In this document: piece by piece, positions 1-11,009 of the stretch
Numbering within the stretch: the first letter of the stretch is position 1
Layout: the number at the start of each line of letters is the position of its first letter
DNA from: Burkholderiales bacterium
GTDB taxonomy: Bacteria; Pseudomonadota; Gammaproteobacteria; Burkholderiales; SG8-39
Length of the DNA stretch: 39,572 bases
Direction: 5' to 3'
Assembly (NCBI GenBank): GCA_020848075.1
Contig: JADLAV010000069.1
Location: 1-39,572 of the forward strand
Notes under the pieces: generated by a model
Database searches by the model: none
Told to the model about the DNA's origin: nothing
What the model saw: only the letters and a program-made list of their open reading frames with translations
Translations under genes and position numbers: made by a program

Positions 1-1
1 A

Positions 2-1882
2 GGAGTGGTCGCCGGTGCACACGTCCTCGTCCACGCCGAAGCGGCTGCGCACCACGCGCTCGCCGCGCTTGAGCTGCTCGGCCACCTGCGGCCGCAGCCT
101 GCGCTGGCGCTCGAGCTGGCACTCGCCGTCGGCGACGATCACCTTCAGCCCGGCGTAGCCGGTCGTCATCGCTTCGGTGAGCGCGCGCTTCATGTCGGCG
201 ACGTAGTAGGTGTGGATGTTCTTGATCCAGCCGATCCCAAGGCTCTTCAGCGCGCGCTCGATCGACATGCCGCGCGCCTTGTGCGCGTCCTGGTGCGGCG
301 AGGACGGGATGTTCTGCGTCCCGGTGGCCGAGCTGTAGCCGTTCTTCATGATGACGAGGATGGCGTCGTCCTTGTTGAAAGCCGCGCTCGCCACGCCCGA
401 GGTGAGCCCGTTGTGCCAGAAGCCGCCGTCGCCCATGACGGTCACCGTGCGGCGATCGAACATCGAGTTCACCGCGGCGTTCGACGCGAGCCCGAGGCCG
501 TAGCCGAGCACGGTGTTGCCGATGTTGAAGGGCGGCAGCGCCGAGAAGGTGTGGCAGCCGATGTCGGCCGACACGTGGAACTGCCCGGTCTCGCGCTCGA
601 GGAGCTTCATCGCCGAGAATACCGGGCGCTCCGGGCAGCCGATGCAGAAGCCGGGCGGGCGGGGCGGCACCAGTGCGCCGAGCGCCTCGGCCGCCTGCCC
701 CTTCGACGCGGTGAGCGAGGCGAGGCTGCGGGCGACGCCTGCCGCGTCGACGCCTCGCGGCGCGACCGCCTCGATCCAGCGCGCGACGCCGGTCAGCACG
801 ACCTCGCCGGTGTATTCGCCCGCCAGCGGCAGGAAATCCTTGCCGTGCACCCTTGTCTGGAGGTCGGCTTTCCGGAGGAGCGCGTGCAGGGCGTCCTCGA
901 GGTACGCGGGCTGCCCTTCTTCGACCATCAGCACCGCGCGCTTGCCGGCGCAGAACCGCGCGACTTCGTCGGGCACCAGCGGGTAGGTGACGTTCAGGCA
1001 GTAGATCGGGATCTCCGCGTCGCCGAGCGCGTTCGCGAGCCCGACGCTCTGCAGCGCGCGCACGACCACGTTGTACATCCCGCCCTGGCAGATGATGCCA
1101 ACGTCGTCGGCACGGCCGGCAAAGAGCTCGTTCAGCCCGTTCTCGGCGATGAACCGCAGCGCGGCCGGCCAGCGCACCTCGACCTTGTGCTTCTCCTGCG
1201 CGTAGGTCGCCGGCGGCAGGCAGATGCGCCCGTAGTCGAAGTCGGGCTCCGCGAGCGCGCGCCGCCGCGAGAACGGCGGCGGCGTGTTGGCCTTGGTCTG
1301 GAACGAGCCGTGCACGTGGCAGGCGCGGATGCGCAGCTCGAGCAGCACCGGGGTGTTCGAGGCTTCCGAGAGCGGGAAGCCTTTCTCGACCATGCGCGTG
1401 ATCGTCGGCAGGTTCGGACGCGGGTCGAGCAGCCACAGCTGCGACTTCATCGCGAATGCGTGGCTGCGCTCCTGGATGATGGACGCGCCCTCGCCGTAGT
1501 CCTCGCCGAGGATGACGAGCGCACCGCCGCGCACGCCGGCCGATGCGAGGTTGGACAACGCGTCGGAAGCGACGTTGGTGCCCACCGTTGACTTGAACGT
1601 CACCGCGCCGCGCAGCGGGTAGTTGATCGAGGCGCCCAGCATCGCCGCCGCCCCGGCCTCCGAGGCGTTCGTCTCGATGTGGATGCCGAGCTCGTCCATG
1701 ATGTCGCGCGCGTCGTTCAGCACGTCCATCATGTGCGACACCGGCGCGCCCTGGTAGCCGCCGACGTAGGCGACGCCGGACTGCAGCAGCGCCTTCGTCA
1801 CCGCGAGGATGCCCTCGCCGTGGAAGATGGCCCCTTCACCGAGCCTGAGCAGCTCGACTTCCTTCTCGAAGCTTCGTTCCAT
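2..1882 (-). CDS. iorA: Indolepyruvate:ferredoxin oxidoreductase alpha subunit-like, C-terminus cut by window edge
   Basis: This is a thiamine-diphosphate enzyme of the 2-oxoacid:ferredoxin oxidoreductase superfamily. Known family members oxidatively decarboxylate aryl pyruvates to aryl-CoA and pass electrons to ferredoxin. The start is the ATG at 1882 (MERSFEKEVELL), 39 nt after the dctM stop. 627 codons are visible. The N-terminal pyrimidine-binding region has GGYQGAPVSH and NASEAGAAAMLGA. An IorA-type CxxCP element (FCIGCPERP, Cys413 and Cys416) follows, then the ThDP motif GDGGFWHNG starting at residue 484 and ending in KNGYSS. The last visible residues, VCTGDHS (Cys622), begin the C-terminal ferredoxin domain, most of which lies outside the window. 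A beta subunit (iorB) would be expected next but cannot be seen. Position behind a TRAP transporter suggests that the imported acid is its substrate or precursor. The subfamily is clear; substrate specificity is inference. Confidence 0.85.
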   Translation of the reverse strand, partial: MERSFEKEVELLRLGEGAIFHGEGILAVTKALLQSGVAYVGGYQGAPVSHMMDVLNDARDIMDELGIHIETNASEAGAAAMLGASINYPLRGAVTFKSTVGTNVASDALSNLASAGVRGGALVILGEDYGEGASIIQERSHAFAMKSQLWLLDPRPNLPTITRMVEKGFPLSEASNTPVLLELRIRACHVHGSFQTKANTPPPFSRRRALAEPDFDYGRICLPPATYAQEKHKVEVRWPAALRFIAENGLNELFAGRADDVGIICQGGMYNVVVRALQSVGLANALGDAEIPIYCLNVTYPLVPDEVARFCAGKRAVLMVEEGQPAYLEDALHALLRKADLQTRVHGKDFLPLAGEYTGEVVLTGVARWIEAVAPRGVDAAGVARSLASLTASKGQAAEALGALVPPRPPGFCIGCPERPVFSAMKLLERETGQFHVSADIGCHTFSALPPFNIGNTVLGYGLGLASNAAVNSMFDRRTVTVMGDGGFWHNGLTSGVASAAFNKDDAILVIMKNGYSSATGTQNIPSSPHQDAHKARGMSIERALKSLGIGWIKNIHTYYVADMKRALTEAMTTGYAGLKVIVADGECQLERQRRLRPQVAEQLKRGERVVRSRFGVDEDVCTGDHS

Positions 1883-1921
1883 CGTCTGTCTCCGGCCCGC
1901 GCGCGCCCCGGCCCCGCCCCT

Positions 1922-3241
1922 TCAGCTTCCCATCAGCACGTTCGGTAGCCACGTCGCGAGCGCGGGAATGAATATCACGATCACCAGTACGGCGATGCCG
2001 AGAATGACATAAGGAAACGCCGCGTGGTAGACCTGCGCCATCGTGATGTGCGGCGGCGCGACGCTCTTCATCGTGAAGAGCAGCATGCCGAAGGGCGGCG
2101 TGAGAAGGCCGAGCTGCATGCAGATCAGGAAGAGCACACCGAACCACACCGGATCGAAGCCGTATTGGGCCACGAGCGGAGTGAAGAACGGCAGCGTGAT
2201 CAGCATCATGCTCACCTGGTCGACGAAGCAGCCGAGCACGAGCAGGATCACCATCATGGCCGTCAGCACCAGGGCCGGGCCGAGGTTGGCCGCGCGGACT
2301 GCGCTCACCAGCCCGTTGGTCGCGCCCGAGAACGTCAGGATCTGCGCGAACGTGGTCGCGCCGATGATGATGAACAGGATCACCCCCGAGATCGCGGCCG
2401 TGCCCTTGAGCGCCCGCATCAGCTTCGACCACGTGAGCGAGCGGTAGATCCAGGCGACCAGCACGGTGGCGACGGCGCCCAGTGCGGCCGACTCCGTCGG
2501 CGTCGCCCACCCCGCCACCATGGCCGCCACGACGACTACGAAGATGAGGAGGAGCGGCAGAACGTACACGAGGAGCGGCATCCAGCGCGCCCGGAACGGC
2601 AGGTCCTGATGCTCGAACGCAGGCGCGAGCGACGGGTTCGCCACCGCGCGGCCCACGATCCAACCCACGAAGAGCACCGCGAGCAGCACGCCCGGGACGA
2701 TGCCGCCGATCAGCAGCCGCGAGATCGAGATGTCGGCGAGGCTGCCGAGCAGGACGGCGAGCGCGGATGGCGGGATCAGCATGTCGACCCCGCCGATCGC
2801 GATGATCGGTCCCATGGCCATGTTGGGATGATAGCCGCGGCGCAGCATCTCGGGCAGGAGGAGGCTGCCGAGCAGCGCCGTCGTCGCGATGGTCGAACCC
2901 GAGATCGCCGAGAACACCGTGCCCGAGACCACCGCCACCACCGACAGGCGTCCCGGAACACGCGCGATCAGCCGGTCGATGGCGTCGATCGCCTTCATCG
3001 CGACGCCGGTGTGGAACAGCACCTCGCCCATCAGGATGAAGAACGGGATCGGCGTGAGCGTGAACGACGAGATCGACGCGACCCCGTTTCGCACCAGCTG
3101 GATGAGCCCCGCATCCCCGCCGAGCCACACCCATGCGCCGACGATGTTGATGCCGAAGAACGCGAACGCCGCCGGCAGCGCGGCGAGGAACAGCGCCGTG
3201 AGGCAGCCGAACAGGACGAGCGCGGCGAGCCACCATGCCAT
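1922..3241 (-). CDS. dctM: TRAP transporter large permease, DctM family
   Basis: The 439-residue protein is the large membrane subunit of a tripartite ATP-independent periplasmic transporter. Known DctM subunits form the ion-coupled channel that takes substrate from the periplasmic binding protein. The sequence is a series of hydrophobic helices from the N-terminus onward. It shows family-typical stretches such as TPIPFFILMGEVLFHTG, SGSTIATTALLGSLLLPEM, IIAIGGVDMLIPPSALAVLL and LGLLTPPFGMLLF. Length is normal for the family. It starts 12 nt after dctQ and is followed 39 nt later by the iorA-like gene, so dctP-dctQ-dctM-iorA is probably one transcript. A long antiparallel open frame covering this gene is a GC-rich shadow. 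Confidence 0.93.
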   Translation of the reverse strand: MAWWLAALVLFGCLTALFLAALPAAFAFFGINIVGAWVWLGGDAGLIQLVRNGVASISSFTLTPIPFFILMGEVLFHTGVAMKAIDAIDRLIARVPGRLSVVAVVSGTVFSAISGSTIATTALLGSLLLPEMLRRGYHPNMAMGPIIAIGGVDMLIPPSALAVLLGSLADISISRLLIGGIVPGVLLAVLFVGWIVGRAVANPSLAPAFEHQDLPFRARWMPLLVYVLPLLLIFVVVVAAMVAGWATPTESAALGAVATVLVAWIYRSLTWSKLMRALKGTAAISGVILFIIIGATTFAQILTFSGATNGLVSAVRAANLGPALVLTAMMVILLVLGCFVDQVSMMLITLPFFTPLVAQYGFDPVWFGVLFLICMQLGLLTPPFGMLLFTMKSVAPPHITMAQVYHAAFPYVILGIAVLVIVIFIPALATWLPNVLMGS

Positions 3242-3253
3242 CGCGGCGCCGGC

Positions 3254-3748
3254 TCAGGCCTGAGGGTTGGTCCCGAGGGCCGGCGCCGAGCGTCCGGCGA
3301 GCCGCCGCACGAACTCGATCGCGAGGAGGCCGAAGCACACGGCGACCGGCGAGTAGAGCCACCATTCGGGGAAGACGACGGTCTTGATGACCATCGAGCC
3401 CTGGCGTGCGGAGTCGAGCACCGTGCGGATGCCGTACACGACGAGCACCACGCTGATCGCGAGGCCCACCAGGTTCGCGGTCAAGTCGAGAGCGCGTGCG
3501 GCTGCGGGCGGCAGCCCGCGCAGCAGCATGTCGAGCCGCACGTGCTCGTTGCGATGGAGCAGCCATGGCGCCACCAGGAAGGTCGCAAGGGGCAGGCAGT
3601 ACTCCGAGACCTCCATCACCCACGGCACCGTGCCGAGCCCCAGGTTGCGGGCGAGCACGTCCACCGTCACCGCGAGCGCCATCGCGCCGAGGATCAGCGC
3701 GGCGATGACCGCGCCGGCCTCGAGCACGAGCCGGTAGGCGCGCCCCAT
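3254..3748 (-). CDS. dctQ: TRAP transporter small permease, DctQ family
   Basis: A 164-residue inner-membrane protein with four predicted transmembrane segments, at about residues 12-32, 48-62, 86-106 and 128-148. This is the usual size and topology of DctQ, which pairs with DctM. The family-like sequence PWVMEVSEYCLPLATFLVAP and the following HRNEHVRLDMLL stretch are present. Only 6 nt separate it from the dctP stop, and dctM follows after 12 nt, so translation is probably coupled. It has no separate promoter that I can see. Confidence 0.9.
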   Translation of the reverse strand: MGRAYRLVLEAGAVIAALILGAMALAVTVDVLARNLGLGTVPWVMEVSEYCLPLATFLVAPWLLHRNEHVRLDMLLRGLPPAAARALDLTANLVGLAISVVLVVYGIRTVLDSARQGSMVIKTVVFPEWWLYSPVAVCFGLLAIEFVRRLAGRSAPALGTNPQA

Positions 3749-3754
3749 GCGACG

Positions 3755-6278
<2,524 letters not shown>

Positions 6279-6282
6279 GCGC

Positions 6283-6621
6283 CTACTTCACGACGATCCG
6301 GCCGCGGGCCGTTTCCGGGTGGAATTCCCCGAAGAAGCGATAGACGCCCGGCTTGAGCGGGGCGAAGACGACGGTGCGCGTCACACCGGGGGCGAGCACC
6401 ACCTCTTTGTAGAGCTCGGTGCTCTCGAACTCCTCGGGCCCTTCGTTCGCGTTCGTGACCTCGATGCGAAAGCGCTTCCCGGCCGGAGCCTCGATCGTCT
6501 CCGGATGAAAGCGCCCATCCTTCGCCAGCAGCTTGTAGGTCAGCGTTTCGTCGGCGCCCGCCGTTGCCGTCCCGAAGAGGAGCAATGCCACCGCGCACGC
6601 GGGTCCGCGGAATCTCGTCAT
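6283..6621 (-). CDS. Small periplasmic cupredoxin-like protein, FtrB/EfeO-N type
   Basis: A 112-residue secreted protein with a signal peptide (residues 1 to about 23, ending TATAGA). It has a single cupredoxin-type beta domain: FHPETIEAPAGKRFRIEVTN, then EEFESTELYKEVVLAPG and PGVYRFFGEFHPETARG. In Ftr and Efe iron systems such domains are thought to oxidise or hold iron or copper in the periplasm. The mature protein has no Cys, so a canonical type-1 copper site (His-Cys-His-Met) is not possible here. It starts 13 nt after the porin gene stop and is followed 4 nt later by the polyferredoxin gene. Confidence 0.75.
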   Translation of the reverse strand: MTRFRGPACAVALLLFGTATAGADETLTYKLLAKDGRFHPETIEAPAGKRFRIEVTNANEGPEEFESTELYKEVVLAPGVTRTVVFAPLKPGVYRFFGEFHPETARGRIVVK

Positions 6622-6634
6622 GACGGCTGCCTCG

Positions 6635-8161
6635 TCAGTAGTTCAGGAGGGCGCGCAGGCCGACGATCGTCACGGGCCGCGCATCCCGGTTGCCGGCCGG
6701 ATTGCGAATGTACTGGACATCGGGCGAGAGCTCGAAACGCTGGTGCAAGTGGAAACGGTAGTAGAGCTCGGCGGCGTACTCCCAGCCCTGTGCGGCGAAT
6801 CCGTAGTCGGGGATGCCGTCACCGTCGGCGTCCACCGTTGCCGAACTGGTGCGGAAATCGCCGCTCGTGCGGTTGGCGCCGAGCGCGAACCCAATGGCGT
6901 CGGCGCCGCGGTCCCAGTAGTCGCCGCCGATCTCCAGCCCGAGGCTCGCGGTGCGGTCGAACGGGAGGTTCGTGCCCCAAGCGGCCCCGGCGCGCCCGAA
7001 CACGGTCAGGGCGTCGTCCACCTTCTGGTCGAAGCCCAGGCCGAAGCCCGAATGCGCGCGCGTCTCGGCGGCGACGAACGTCGGCGCCTGTCCGTTGCGC
7101 CACAGCTGGAAGCGGTACGTGCCGGGCAGTCCCGCAAAGAAGCGTTTCTCGACCTCCGCCTGGCCGATGACGAAGGGCGACTTGAACGGCTGGGTGAAGT
7201 TGGCGCTCTCGCCGGCGCCGAACACCGCGGCCGATAGAGCGTATCGCTCGGGCCGCGCGTGCTCGTTGGCATAGGCGACCCGGAAGCCCGGCGAGAACCC
7301 GAATCCGTCGGCGCCGACATTCGCCGCGATCGGGTTGTCCAAGAGGGCGTTGTGCACGAACATGCTCGCGAGAAATTGACGGGTCTCGTCGTTGGCGGCG
7401 CGGTTCTGGTCGAAGAACGCGAACGGATCCATCTTCCCGAAGTTCACCGTCAGCTTCTCCCGGGAGTTCGGCTTGAAACCGCCGAGCGGCAGTGGGATGT
7501 CGGCCTGGTACCAGAACTCGGCGAGCAGCACCGCGCTGTTGTCGGGCGGCACGACCGCGCCGAGCTGGAAGGCCGTGGCGTTCGGTCCGACGAAGCTCGT
7601 GAACCGGTCGGCTACCCCGGCGCCCTGGCCGGCCCGCAGATGCGCGAAGAGCTTGCTCTCGACGCTGCCCGTCTCGATGGTCGGCGTCGTCACGATGAGA
7701 TCGGCGCGGTAGTTGAGCAAGGTGCCGCGCTCGTCGACGCTGCTCGCCCGCTGCGCGACACTCACCAGGCTTGCCCCGATCTCGAATCCTTCGATCGCGT
7801 CGACCACCTTGGCCTGCTTCTGCATGTCGAGCGCGGTGTTCTCGACGGCCTTCAGCCGCGCCGTGAGCTCCGGCTCCTTCTCGCTCACGCTCTCGCTCGC
7901 AAGGCCCGCCTCGACGCTCGCCTTGTAGGCTTCCAGCTCCTTCACGCGCGCTTCGAGTGCCTTGTCGGCGGGTGCGGAAGTTGCGAGCTGCCGCGCGAGC
8001 GCGGCGTTCAGCCGCTCCAGCTTCTCGACGCGATCGGCCAGGCGCTTCAGTTCGGTCACGAGCTCACTCACGTTCGGCTCGGCAGCGGGCGCAGCCGGGC
8101 TGACCGCGAAGGCGAGGGTCGCAATCGTCGCCGCGAGGCGGCCCTTCATCCGTGCGCGCAT
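6635..8161 (-). CDS. Outer-membrane porin, OprB-like, with N-terminal coiled coil
   Basis: A 508-residue secreted protein. A signal peptide (to about residue 26) is followed by a long charged heptad-like segment (about residues 28-115) expected to form a coiled coil. The rest is a beta-barrel-like domain ending in an aromatic residue (LRALLNY). Sequence features of the OprB family are present: LTVNFGKMDPFAFFDQNRAAND, then NALLDNPIAANVGADGFGFSPG. The start used is the ATG at 8161, a single base after the stop of the P19 gene, which indicates translational coupling. OprB members are known as sugar porins. Being locked inside an iron-type operon suggests it passes iron or a chelate across the outer membrane; that is inference. 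Confidence 0.8.
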   Translation of the reverse strand: MRARMKGRLAATIATLAFAVSPAAPAAEPNVSELVTELKRLADRVEKLERLNAALARQLATSAPADKALEARVKELEAYKASVEAGLASESVSEKEPELTARLKAVENTALDMQKQAKVVDAIEGFEIGASLVSVAQRASSVDERGTLLNYRADLIVTTPTIETGSVESKLFAHLRAGQGAGVADRFTSFVGPNATAFQLGAVVPPDNSAVLLAEFWYQADIPLPLGGFKPNSREKLTVNFGKMDPFAFFDQNRAANDETRQFLASMFVHNALLDNPIAANVGADGFGFSPGFRVAYANEHARPERYALSAAVFGAGESANFTQPFKSPFVIGQAEVEKRFFAGLPGTYRFQLWRNGQAPTFVAAETRAHSGFGLGFDQKVDDALTVFGRAGAAWGTNLPFDRTASLGLEIGGDYWDRGADAIGFALGANRTSGDFRTSSATVDADGDGIPDYGFAAQGWEYAAELYYRFHLHQRFELSPDVQYIRNPAGNRDARPVTIVGLRALLNY

Positions 8162-8162
8162 C

Positions 8163-8717
8163 TCAGTAGCCGCCCTTCTTCCCGATGCCGACGAACGTGA
8201 ACTCGAACTCGACGTCGAAGGGCTTGAACCACGGGCGCACGCCGGTCAGACGATCGGTGTGGCGGCCGAACTGCGCATGGCCATCCGCTGCGGTCGGCGG
8301 CGAGATGCGGTACGTCAGCCGGTACTTGCCCGGGCCTGCCAGCTTGACGTTGTCGCCGTAGTGCGGGCCGTCGTTCGCGACCATCGGCATCAGCACGCCG
8401 GCGGCCTTGTCGGACGAGCCTTCCTTGACGAGCGTGTATTCGACCTTGAGGTAGGGCATCCAGGCGCCTTCGCCGAAGCCGTTGGGGTTGTTCGCCAGGG
8501 CGTGGATATCGGCTTCGAGATGGATGTCCGACTTCTCCGGCGGCGTCATCATGCCGTCGGGCTCCATCGTCACCGGCTGGAGGTACACCGCCACGATCTC
8601 CATGCCGTGGCGCTGTTGCGGCACGCCGATCGGGTACTCGATCGCGTGGGCCTCGACGGCGAAGAGGCCTCCGATGAGCGTTCCCGCGGCGATCAGTGTG
8701 CGAACCAGTCGATGCAT
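8163..8717 (-). CDS. P19/FtrA-type periplasmic iron-transport protein
   Basis: A 184-residue periplasmic protein of the P19 family, which binds copper and iron and feeds high-affinity iron permeases. The ATG at 8717 follows GGAGGAGG closely and starts a signal peptide ending VEAHA at about residue 25. Family-like metal-binding segments are visible: RHGMEIVAVYLQPV (His37, Glu40), HLEADIHA (66-73), GEGAWMPYL and GPHYGDN (His119). This is the first gene of a four-gene unit with porin, cupredoxin and polyferredoxin. Its promoter carries a Fur-like element. A longer in-frame reading to 8834 would run over that promoter and has no ribosome site, so it is rejected. Confidence 0.87.
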   Translation of the reverse strand: MHRLVRTLIAAGTLIGGLFAVEAHAIEYPIGVPQQRHGMEIVAVYLQPVTMEPDGMMTPPEKSDIHLEADIHALANNPNGFGEGAWMPYLKVEYTLVKEGSSDKAAGVLMPMVANDGPHYGDNVKLAGPGKYRLTYRISPPTAADGHAQFGRHTDRLTGVRPWFKPFDVEFEFTFVGIGKKGGY

Positions 8718-8770
8718 TGCGTCCTCCTCCCCATGCGTCCCTGAAGCCCCACTTCTTGATACTAAACACG

Positions 8771-8790
8771 ACTCATTCTCAATTGCATTC
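8771..8790 (-). promoter_or_regulatory. Fur-like operator
   Basis: The AT-rich stretch reads GAATGCAATTGAGAATGAGT on the minus strand. It contains GAGAATGAG, resembling the GATAATGAT hexamer units of Fur boxes. I aligned it by eye to the 19-bp consensus and found about 10 matches, so the site is degenerate. Location at the -10 to +20 of the P19 promoter fits iron repression. Confidence 0.45.
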
Positions 8791-8815
8791 TTGACGAATG
8801 AGGAAAAGTTGTCAA
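8787..8815 (-). promoter_or_regulatory. Promoter of the P19 iron operon
   Basis: The minus strand has a perfect TTGACA (8815-8810), a 17-nt spacer and AAGAAT (8792-8787; 4 of 6 matches to TATAAT). It lies 70 nt upstream of the P19 start and overlaps the Fur-like element at 8771-8790. Confidence 0.6.
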
Positions 8816-9035
8816 GCAACGGCAGGATGCACACGGGGATCGATCAGGGTTATTCCCTTTCGATCAGCAAGTTAGGCAGCGAGCGGCGGATGAACTCCGG
8901 CTCCCAGCCCCGTCGTTGGATACCCACGGGAGAAGTCGCGCATTGACGCGGAGGGCACCGCGAATTCCCGGCTCGACCGTGCGCGGGCGACTGTGCGAAG
9001 CTCTGCCTCCGTCACGAACTGCAAGGGAATCGAAG

Positions 9036-9956
9036 ATGACGAAGCGACTCGAGGGCGTGCTCTCGCCCGTGGTGACCCCGTTTACGCGCGAGCTCGCGCC
9101 CGATGCGGCGCGCTTTGTGCGCCATTGCAAGTGGTTGCTCGCGCACGGCTGCAGCGGCCTCGCGGTTTTCGGCACGAACAGCGAGGCGAACTCGCTCTCG
9201 GCCGAGGAGCGGATGATGCTGCTCGAGGAGCTCGTCCAGTCGGGCGTGCCGGCCGGGCAACTGATGCCCGGGACCGGCTGTTGCGCGCTGACCGACTCGG
9301 TCCGGCTCACCGCGCACGCGGTGAAGCTCGGCTGCGCCGGCGTGCTGATGCTGCCGCCCTTCTACTACAAGAGCGTTCCGGACGAGGGGTTATTCCGCAG
9401 CTTCTCCGAGGTGATCGAGCGCGTCGCCGACGAGCGGCTGCAGCTCTACCTCTATCACATCCCGCCGGTCGCGCAGGTGCCGATCACGCTCGGACTCATC
9501 GAGCGGCTCCTCAAACGCTATCCGAAGATCGTCGCCGGCATCAAGGACTCCTCGGGGGACTGGAACAACACGCAGGCCGTGCTGAACGCGTTCGGCAAGC
9601 AGGGCTTCGACGTATTCGCGGGGAGCGAGGTCTTTCTGCTGCGGAACATGCGCGCGGGCGGCGTCGGCTGCATCACCGCGGGCGCCAACGTGAATCCGCA
9701 CGGCATCGACAAAGCGTATCGTGGCTGGCAGACGCCCGAGGCGGAGGCGCTGCAGGCCGCGATCGATGCCGTGCGCCAGATCCTCCAGGCGCAGGTGTCG
9801 ATGATCCCGGCCCTCAAGGCGACGATCGCGCACTACGCCGGCGATGCCGAGTGGTCGACCGTGCGTCCGCCGCTCGTCGAGCTCGCCGCGGAGCAGCGGG
9901 CCGCGCTGGTGAACGCGCTGCAGGCGGCCGGGTTCGAGATGCCCGGAATTCGCTAA
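9036..9956 (+). CDS. DapA/NanA-superfamily aldolase of unknown substrate
   Basis: A 306-residue class I aldolase-fold protein, cytoplasmic. The start is the ATG at 9036 behind a GGGA ribosome site. Visible landmarks are GTNSE (46-50; GTTGE in true DapA), PPFYYKS (108-113), Tyr140 in LYLYHIPP, and the Schiff-base Lys170 in GIKDSSGDW. The family condenses or cleaves pyruvate-type compounds through that Lys. The Arg that follows the Tyr loop in dihydrodipicolinate synthase and binds its carboxylate substrate is absent (the sequence is YHIPPVAQVPI). It is therefore probably not lysine-pathway DapA but one of the many catabolic relatives. It stands alone on this strand, with the USP gene 104 nt downstream. 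Confidence 0.85.
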   Translation: MTKRLEGVLSPVVTPFTRELAPDAARFVRHCKWLLAHGCSGLAVFGTNSEANSLSAEERMMLLEELVQSGVPAGQLMPGTGCCALTDSVRLTAHAVKLGCAGVLMLPPFYYKSVPDEGLFRSFSEVIERVADERLQLYLYHIPPVAQVPITLGLIERLLKRYPKIVAGIKDSSGDWNNTQAVLNAFGKQGFDVFAGSEVFLLRNMRAGGVGCITAGANVNPHGIDKAYRGWQTPEAEALQAAIDAVRQILQAQVSMIPALKATIAHYAGDAEWSTVRPPLVELAAEQRAALVNALQAAGFEMPGIR

Positions 9957-10060
9957 CCTCCCTCATGTCCTTGCGGGGCGCCGGGCGGACGCGATCCCGT
10001 CCCTCCCGGCTGCCTGCCCGGGCGTGAGTCCCACGGAATCACCCGAACGGGGGGTGCTGC

Positions 10061-10957
10061 ATGAGCACGATCGGATCGCTGTTGATCGCCACCGATTTCT
10101 CCGAAGACAGCCGCGCCGCCGCAAGCCGCGGGGCGCAGCTCGCCGCAGAGCTTGGCGCACGGCTCGCGTTGCTGCACGTCATGAGCGGCCCCTACCTGGG
10201 CGCGCTGCGGGAGTCATTCGGTCTGGCAGCCGAAGCCGATGCGAAGCTGATCGACGACGCCCGACGCCAACTGAGCGCGATGGCGAACGAGATCGCCGGG
10301 GTTCGCGGCCTCGCGCCCACCGCGCAGGTGCGGGTCGGCCACGTGGTGAATGAAATCCTGTCGGCCTGCGCGCAGGCCGACATGCTGGTGCTGGGGGCGC
10401 ACGGAGTGAATCCCCTGCGCGACCTGATCCTCGGGACCACCGCGGAGCGCCTCCTGAAGCGGAACAGGCGGCCGACGCTGGTGGTCAAGCGCCCGCCGCA
10501 GGGGCCGTACCGGCGCGTCCTGGTGCCGGTCGATTTCTCTGCGCATTCCCCCGTGGCGCTGCGCTGCGCAATGGAGATCGCCCCGGAGGCCGAGGTCACG
10601 GTCATCCACGCGTTCGAGAACCCCTATGAAGGCAAGCTCTGGGTGGCCGGCGTCAGCGACGAACAGATCCGGGACTACCGCCAGCTCGCGCAGCAGCAGG
10701 CGCTCGGCAGGATCGACGAGCTGCTCCTCAAGAGCGGCGATCCGTACCGGTGCGCCCGCTCGGTCGTGCGCGGTGACGCGGCGCCCGTCATCGTCGCCAA
10801 AGAGGCGGAACTCGGGGTCGACCTGATCGTGATCGGCAAACACGGCCAGACGCTCACCGAAGAGCTGCTGATCGGGAGCGTGACGCGCCACGTTCTCTCC
10901 GATTCGAAATGCGACGTGCTGGTCGTGCGCGAGCAGCACGGCGCGGAGCCGGCGTGA
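10061..10957 (+). CDS. Tandem universal stress protein (two UspA domains)
   Basis: A 298-residue cytoplasmic protein with two UspA folds, at about residues 1-145 and 150-295. Each starts with a characteristic strand (LLIATDFSEDS; RVLVPVDFSAHS). Each ends with the ATP-binding loop of the family, GAHGVNPLRDLILGTTAE in the first and GKHGQTLTEELLIGSVTRH in the second, so both domains may bind ATP. Tandem USPs respond to energy or oxidative stress in known bacteria. The Mrp antiporter operon starts 52 nt downstream on the same strand, which suggests a stress link or shared transcript. The start at 10061 lies just after a G-rich stretch that may serve as ribosome site. Confidence 0.9.
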   Translation: MSTIGSLLIATDFSEDSRAAASRGAQLAAELGARLALLHVMSGPYLGALRESFGLAAEADAKLIDDARRQLSAMANEIAGVRGLAPTAQVRVGHVVNEILSACAQADMLVLGAHGVNPLRDLILGTTAERLLKRNRRPTLVVKRPPQGPYRRVLVPVDFSAHSPVALRCAMEIAPEAEVTVIHAFENPYEGKLWVAGVSDEQIRDYRQLAQQQALGRIDELLLKSGDPYRCARSVVRGDAAPVIVAKEAELGVDLIVIGKHGQTLTEELLIGSVTRHVLSDSKCDVLVVREQHGAEPA

Positions 10958-11009
10958 GTCCGATGCTGCCGATCCGGCCTCCCCCGTTGCGACCGGTACG
11001 GCTGGCGGC

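Larger units (their letters stand above)
8718..9035. other. Divergent intergenic region, P19 operon / aldolase
   Basis: This 318-base stretch separates the minus-strand iron operon from the plus-strand DapA-like gene. The left part (8718-8815) holds the P19 leader, Fur-like site and promoter and is AT-richer than the surroundings. The right part, 8816-9035, shows no gene I can support. I could not identify a convincing promoter for the aldolase there. Confidence 0.6.
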
